Positions 59,528 through 64,000 of a stretch of DNA of 64,000 bases are shown here, in pieces. Source of the stretch: Panax quinquefolius (taxonomy: Eukaryota > Streptophyta > Magnoliopsida > Apiales > Araliaceae); assembly GCA_020205615.1 (NCBI GenBank), contig CM035169.1:21242540-21306539 (forward strand). Direction: 5' to 3'. The first letter of the stretch is position 1; the number at the start of each line of letters is the position of its first letter. The translations under genes were made by a program, and so were the position numbers. Under the pieces are notes generated by a model. That model was given only the letters and a program-made list of their open reading frames with translations. It was not told the origin of the DNA and made no database searches.

Positions 59528-59981
59528 GTAAGATTACCCATAATTATTTTCCGTTGATATTTATTAGTTAGATATTCTCTGCCTAGTTGTTTTATGGTTT
59601 TTTTTTTTATTTGGAGGTGACCCAATTTTAATATACGAGTCGATTTACTACCTCTTGCAAAATTTGGTAGTGCTATGTTTGTTGGAATTAGCTGTCAGAG
59701 ATCCTACTGCCCACTCTCACAAAAAGCTGTAGACTTTGTGTTCTTGCCTTCTTTATATCATATTAATTATGGGTGTTCTTATTGCTGACTTTCCTTTCTT
59801 TAAATTAGAATTCAAAAGCTTTTTCATTTTGAATTCTATTCCTATTCTGCCAATCTTAGAAATCAGTTGCTGATTTATGGGTCTTTCCTTTTTTAAATAT
59901 ATGTTCTTTCCCTCTTGATAGCCTGTGATTTTATTGTAATTTGCTCAAAGATTGTGATTTGTTTCTAATTTAGCTTTTCAG
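59528..59981 (+). other. Probable 5' UTR intron of the MUB gene
   Basis: A strong donor CAA|GTAAGATT at 59528 and a strong acceptor (TTTGTTTCTAATTTAGCTTTTCAG, ending 59981) bracket T-rich DNA typical of plant introns. The start codon lies 168 bases further on. The 84-codon frame at 59303-59557 would cross the donor and is probably leader sequence, not a gene. Confidence 0.45.
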
Positions 59982-60148
59982 AATACGGAGCGGAGGATTT
60001 AGAATCAATTAAGAGACCCTACTTTTATATTTCACATTTTCACTGTTGTTGGTGACTGGTGATAAATTGGGGTGTTGGACAATACCCGCCCAACTGAAGA
60101 TCCTTCCTCTTGGTGTCGTATACTAGGAGTTTGTAAAGAAATTTGTAG

Positions 60149-61729
60149 ATGTCTGGAGTTCAAGATCAGCTCGAGATCAAGTTCAGGTTGACAGATGGAT
60201 CGGACATCGGTCCCAAGAGTTTTCCTGCTGCTGCAAGTGTTGCAAACTTGAAGGAAAGCATCCTTGCTCAATGGCCTAAAGGTTAGCCTGGTTTTTTGGT
60301 TGCATAGGGAATTGATATACAAACTAGCAGCTTTCCGCAACAGACTATGGTATTAATGTTTTGTGTCCCCTTCTCGAATCATTTCCTTAGTAATGAAAGC
60401 GAGAACCCAGTGTCTGATATTGTAATCCCTAACTATGCACTTCTTAATTTGGGATGTAAACTTTATCATTGTTTCAGTTCTATTCTAAGGATAATTCTGA
60501 ATTTTAAAAAGATACAGATGAATTGTTGAAAATAAGGCTTATAAAGAATGTGGTATGAAACAAGTCAGATAGACTAATGACCTTTCCTATAAAGGGCGTC
60601 AACTCCCTCTTCCTTGTCACTAATGATTTTGTCAGATATGATTTACTTAGCTAAGTACGGTCATGCCTAAATACATAGAGCAGGAGTGAAAGCAGAGTGT
60701 TCGACAATTACAGCAAGTGGGGGTAAGCAAGGGCCGTAAAATATAAAATTTGTTCAGAGTGAGAGTGCCATGAGAGCATAGCTCAAGTATAAATATGTGT
60801 GTTGTAATAATTATTCACTTGTAGTCAAATACTCGGTATATACTAGTCCACGTATTTTTTTTCCGAATTGAATAGTTCTAGGAGAAATAAATAACGTGAT
60901 TAAATAACTTGGTAGAGTTATTTTATGATTTTATATATAATTGGCTCTTTTGCAATATGGTTAAATTACGTTTTCATTGAAAAGAGGAAAACTGAGCCTA
61001 CTACTCAGATTAGTCAGACTCATGACTACATTTCCGCTTCTCTTTCTCCTAGTATCAGTTTTCTCACCAATCTCTTCATCTCTTTCTTCTTCTACAACCT
61101 GATATTATACTAAATATCGATCCTCATCATCTTCTTCTTTGAAAATCTCGGCTTAGGAATGTTAAACTGAGAGACAAAGTTGTAATTCCATATATTTGGG
61201 TATCTTCTTGACCATCATACTATTGCCTTTTGATACTTTAAAATTTAGGAAGATTTGGATTAAAAACATGAATCCTCAAACTTTAAAACTCAATCCACGA
61301 ATTTGTATGATTGAATCTGCAAACCATGGTATAAAATTGTGTGGATAGGGTCATGAATGGGGATTAGATAAACTTCATGCATGATAGAAAGGGACATGGT
61401 TATTGATCTTTTTCTCTTGTGCATGTTTTGCAGTTCACATAATTTTTTTTTCCCTCTGAAATTTAAATTACCATATACTGGTACACCATTTTGTCTAATG
61501 GATATTCTTAAAAGTGTTTGTATGTATCAGCAAATAACTTTAATTTTAATATTATGTTTCCCACTTACAGGCTGTGATGCCAAACTCGATCCGAAGCTAC
61601 ACTTCTTATTGCTTATGTACAAGACCTTTGTTGAGATTCTTAACCCCCACCACCCCAAAAAAAAAAAAACAACAACACACACCCCAATTTTTTTTCCCAT
61701 TGTTGTCTTAAACTTGCAAGTGTGTGTGA

Positions 61730-61776
<47 letters not shown>

Positions 61777-63762
61777 TGTAAGAAATTTAGTGATACTTGA
61801 TCAATGGATATATTTGTGATCATCAGGGGATGGTGGCCTTAGTTTTGTAGATAGTCTCAACGAGCAGGCCACTTCTTTATAATATTTGCTCTGAAGCGTC
61901 AGTGCCTTAGAAAATTAATCTTTGTGAAAGAGACTAGGGAATTACCTGATTGAAATATTTCTTTTTGGACCGGCTAATATAGAAGTCAAAGATCTAATAG
62001 TGACCGCTGTGTATACTTCTATTCTATGATGATTCTTCTCTCTGAATTTCGCAGTGCATGTTCTTGGTTCCCATCTTATCACAGAAATTCAAAATTTTGT
62101 TGTCGCTCATTCAAACTTATTTTCCTTTTGTTAGAGAGGGAGAATGGTCCAAGGACGGTAAAGGATGTTAAGTTAATTAGTGCCGGAAGAATATTGGAGA
62201 ACAACAAAACAGTGGGAGAATGCAGAAGCCCCTTGTGTGATATTCCTGGGGGAGTTACAACCATGCATGTAGTTGTTCAACCACCGCCTCCTGAAAAAGG
62301 TAAAATTATTCTTTTAAGTATTCTGTATACCATTTTTGTCACTGATGTATGAAATATGCTATAATCCCTCCATCCAATTGGTTGATACAGATATCTAGCA
62401 TTGTTCATTATTTGGGGGTTAGGTTTTAGGTTTGGGATAAGAGGGGTGAAAGAGAGAAATTGAGTGCATTTTAGCATTTTAGTAATTTAATGGGATAAGA
62501 GGGGTGATAAGAGGGGTTTGTGTTGACTACAGAAAGTTCAAAAACTAACGAGCAAAAAGCTTTTCATAAGTTGAGACATCAAAGAATTTGAAAATTTTTT
62601 TCAATGAACAATTAGAAAGTTAGGACTAGAATTTTTTTTTAATTTTTAGGTTAAACAACCCAAAAACGGACTAAAGTATTTGAAGCCTAAAAATCTCCGA
62701 TGCAAATGATTGAAGAATACAATAACTTTGGGGTTGGATGAACTTAGGTTGTGTTTGATAAAACTGAATATTAAAATCTGAAGAGTTAAGACATCTGAAT
62801 AATGTAGAGCGTCTGTATAAAATTGTAGCTGAATAAAGAAATGTTGTTTGATAACTAAATTTTTCAAAATGGCTAAATAATAATATTTTACCATTTTAAC
62901 CCTCTGAATTGTTTAAAAACATTTAAAAATAATTATATTCATATATGATAAAATAGATTCTACTTCAATAGATGGTATTCTATGCATATGATTTATATAA
63001 TATATTTTATACAATATAACTCTTCATCTAGAAAATCCCAATAGAACTGATACTCAAACGTGTTGTATTGCCATCTGTAATTAAGAATAAGAAGAGGATC
63101 TAGAAGAATCAATTTCTTCTATAACTTGTGGGAATCAAGAAAGAGAAATATGATCTTTATTGTCAACAAGCTTTATGCTTGTAGAATATATGTGAGGCTG
63201 GAGGATGAAGGATATCTTGCCGGAACTTTCATCGAAACGGAGAAGAAGAACGACGTTGATGGTCTCTTTGTTTAAAATTGGAGTAGAAGAAATCTACTAC
63301 GAATATGAGAAGTGAGGGCAGTCGATCCAAGCATGATTTCATGTCTTACCGAAATAGAGACTTACAGAGGCAATCAGTTTTTTACCAAACAACCATCTGG
63401 GTCTGAGTGAAAAAGATACGAAGGTTTTCAGAGACGATCAGATGTAATCAAACACTACTTTAATCTTACTCCATAGTTGAGCTAATGATGACCAAAGGCT
63501 GATTTAACTCGATTCAAATTGTATAATATTCTAGAACTTAGTAATAAGCTTGTGAAACATATTAACTTCATCTGTTCAAATGTTATTTCGTATCTGAAGT
63601 AGCTTGTCTTGTGATTTGATGATTTCATCTTTGTTCTGGATTTACTTTTCTTTTAGATATTAAAGTATTTTCATATGAAACTGATGTTCCTTTCTTCATT
63701 TAACAGAAAAGAAAGCTCCAAATGACCCGAAGCAAAACAAGTGTGTCTGTGTTATATTGTAA
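60149..63762 (+). CDS. MUB: Membrane-anchored ubiquitin-fold protein (MUB)
   Basis: Three coding exons, 60149-60281, 62135-62299 and 63707-63762, with GT-AG introns of 1853 and 1407 bases, encode 117 residues, normal for the family. The N-terminus MSGVQDQLEIKFRLTDGSDI begins a ubiquitin-like beta-grasp fold. It continues through VANLKESILAQWPK, VKDVKLISAGRILENNKTV and GGVTTMHVVVQPPPPEK. The C-terminus NKCVCVIL is a CaaX box (Cys114, final Leu, so geranylgeranylation is likely) with an extra Cys112 that could be palmitoylated. MUBs are not conjugated to other proteins. They sit at the plasma membrane by their lipid and are known in Arabidopsis to bind group VI E2 ubiquitin-conjugating enzymes. 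The member number cannot be set from this sequence. The second intron holds a MITE-like insertion. Confidence 0.93.
61734..61773 (+). repeat. (TA)20 microsatellite in MUB intron 1
   Basis: An uninterrupted run of TA dinucleotides. It produces YIYIYI stretches in chance frames on both strands. Confidence 0.9.
62748..63470. mobile_element. MITE-like (hAT-type) insertion in MUB intron 2
   Basis: The left side reads GGTTGTGTTTGATAAAACTG, and the right side ends GATGTAATCAAACACTAC, whose complement GTAGTGTTTGATTACATC is similar, so short diverged terminal inverted repeats are likely. The interior phrases TTGTTTGATAACTAAAT and TAATAATATTTTACCATTTT recur near 15270. No coding capacity. Target duplications could not be fixed, so the ends are approximate. 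Confidence 0.4.
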
Positions 63763-64000
63763 AGCGCAGTTGCAATGGAAACAAGCACATCATTTGCAGG
63801 TTGGTAGTCATTGGTTCCTTTCGTAGCCTTGCCTCATCGTGTTGGCAAAAACTAGCCTTTGCTTTATATCCTTACAGTTGAATAATGTTGGAGTTGGCAA
63901 ATTGTTACGCGAGGGACATTGGTCAGATGCACATTTATGATGAGATAAATGTGTCCATATAGTTGTTGCTTTCAAATCAGTGTCGTCCCTGTTTTGTTCA
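63763..64000 (+). other. MUB 3' UTR
   Basis: Sequence after the stop codon with no new open frame. The end of the transcript may lie beyond the window. Confidence 0.5.

Noticed and set aside
59303..59557. 84-codon frame upstream of MUB
   Set aside because: It crosses a strong splice donor and lies between a TATA box and the MUB start, so it is probably 5' UTR.
61381..61823. Open frames on both strands in MUB intron 1 (YIYIYI)
   Set aside because: Produced by the TA microsatellite inside an intron bounded by good splice sites.

Overview
This is a stretch of nuclear chromosome from a flowering plant, most likely a eudicot. It has AT-rich intergenic DNA, genes with GT-AG introns, and about 45 kb of nested transposable elements followed by a compact gene-bearing part. 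The species cannot be named from the sequence. No rRNA, tRNA or CRISPR array was seen, and no prokaryotic operon.

Positions 1 to about 46,300 are transposon DNA. One group of Ty3/Gypsy elements dominates, with the domain order gag, protease, RT, RNase H, integrase and a chromodomain-like tail. It has two related LTR types, called here LTR-A (about 2.2-2.5 kb) and LTR-B (about 2.5-3.1 kb), which share their last few hundred bases. Three complete elements can be delimited. E1 is 2822-12510 on + with target duplication ACTAT. E2 is 31224-42259 on + with target duplication TATAC. E3 is 16428-25570 on - with target duplication ACTGT, and it lacks most of pol. Solo LTRs lie at 1039-13278 (LTR-B, split by E1), 27760-30162 (LTR-A) and 31077-45250 (LTR-B on -, split by E2). 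A truncated LTR-B on - (403-1038 plus 13284-13847) hosts the first of these. All pol reading frames are broken.

E3, the solo LTR-A and the LTR-B carrying E2 all sit inside one older element of about 4.4 kb, tentatively delimited at 16221-46313. Its ends look like Mutator-type terminal inverted repeats, and it carries exon 1 of a gamma-tubulin gene with a premature stop (25658-25786). It is best read as a Pack-MULE-like chimera, although a decayed gamma-tubulin locus remains possible.

The right third (47.3-63.8 kb) has three intact plus-strand genes: a BAG-family chaperone regulator with an IQ motif (BAG8-like, 2 exons), a GAUT13/GAUT14-type family GT8 glycosyltransferase (6 exons, 533 codons), and a membrane-anchored ubiquitin-fold protein (MUB, 3 coding exons, C-terminal CVIL). 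They are ordinary neighbours with no evident shared pathway.

Transposon copies differ from one another mainly at CTG/CAG positions, with local indels, while the genes are clean. This pattern suggests systematic long-read consensus errors at CHG-methylated sites, so some frameshifts in the transposons may not be real. No new biochemical system was recognised. The most notable items are the layered insertion history, the captured gamma-tubulin exon, a 1.1 kb AT-rich inverted repeat and the CHG-centred error signature.
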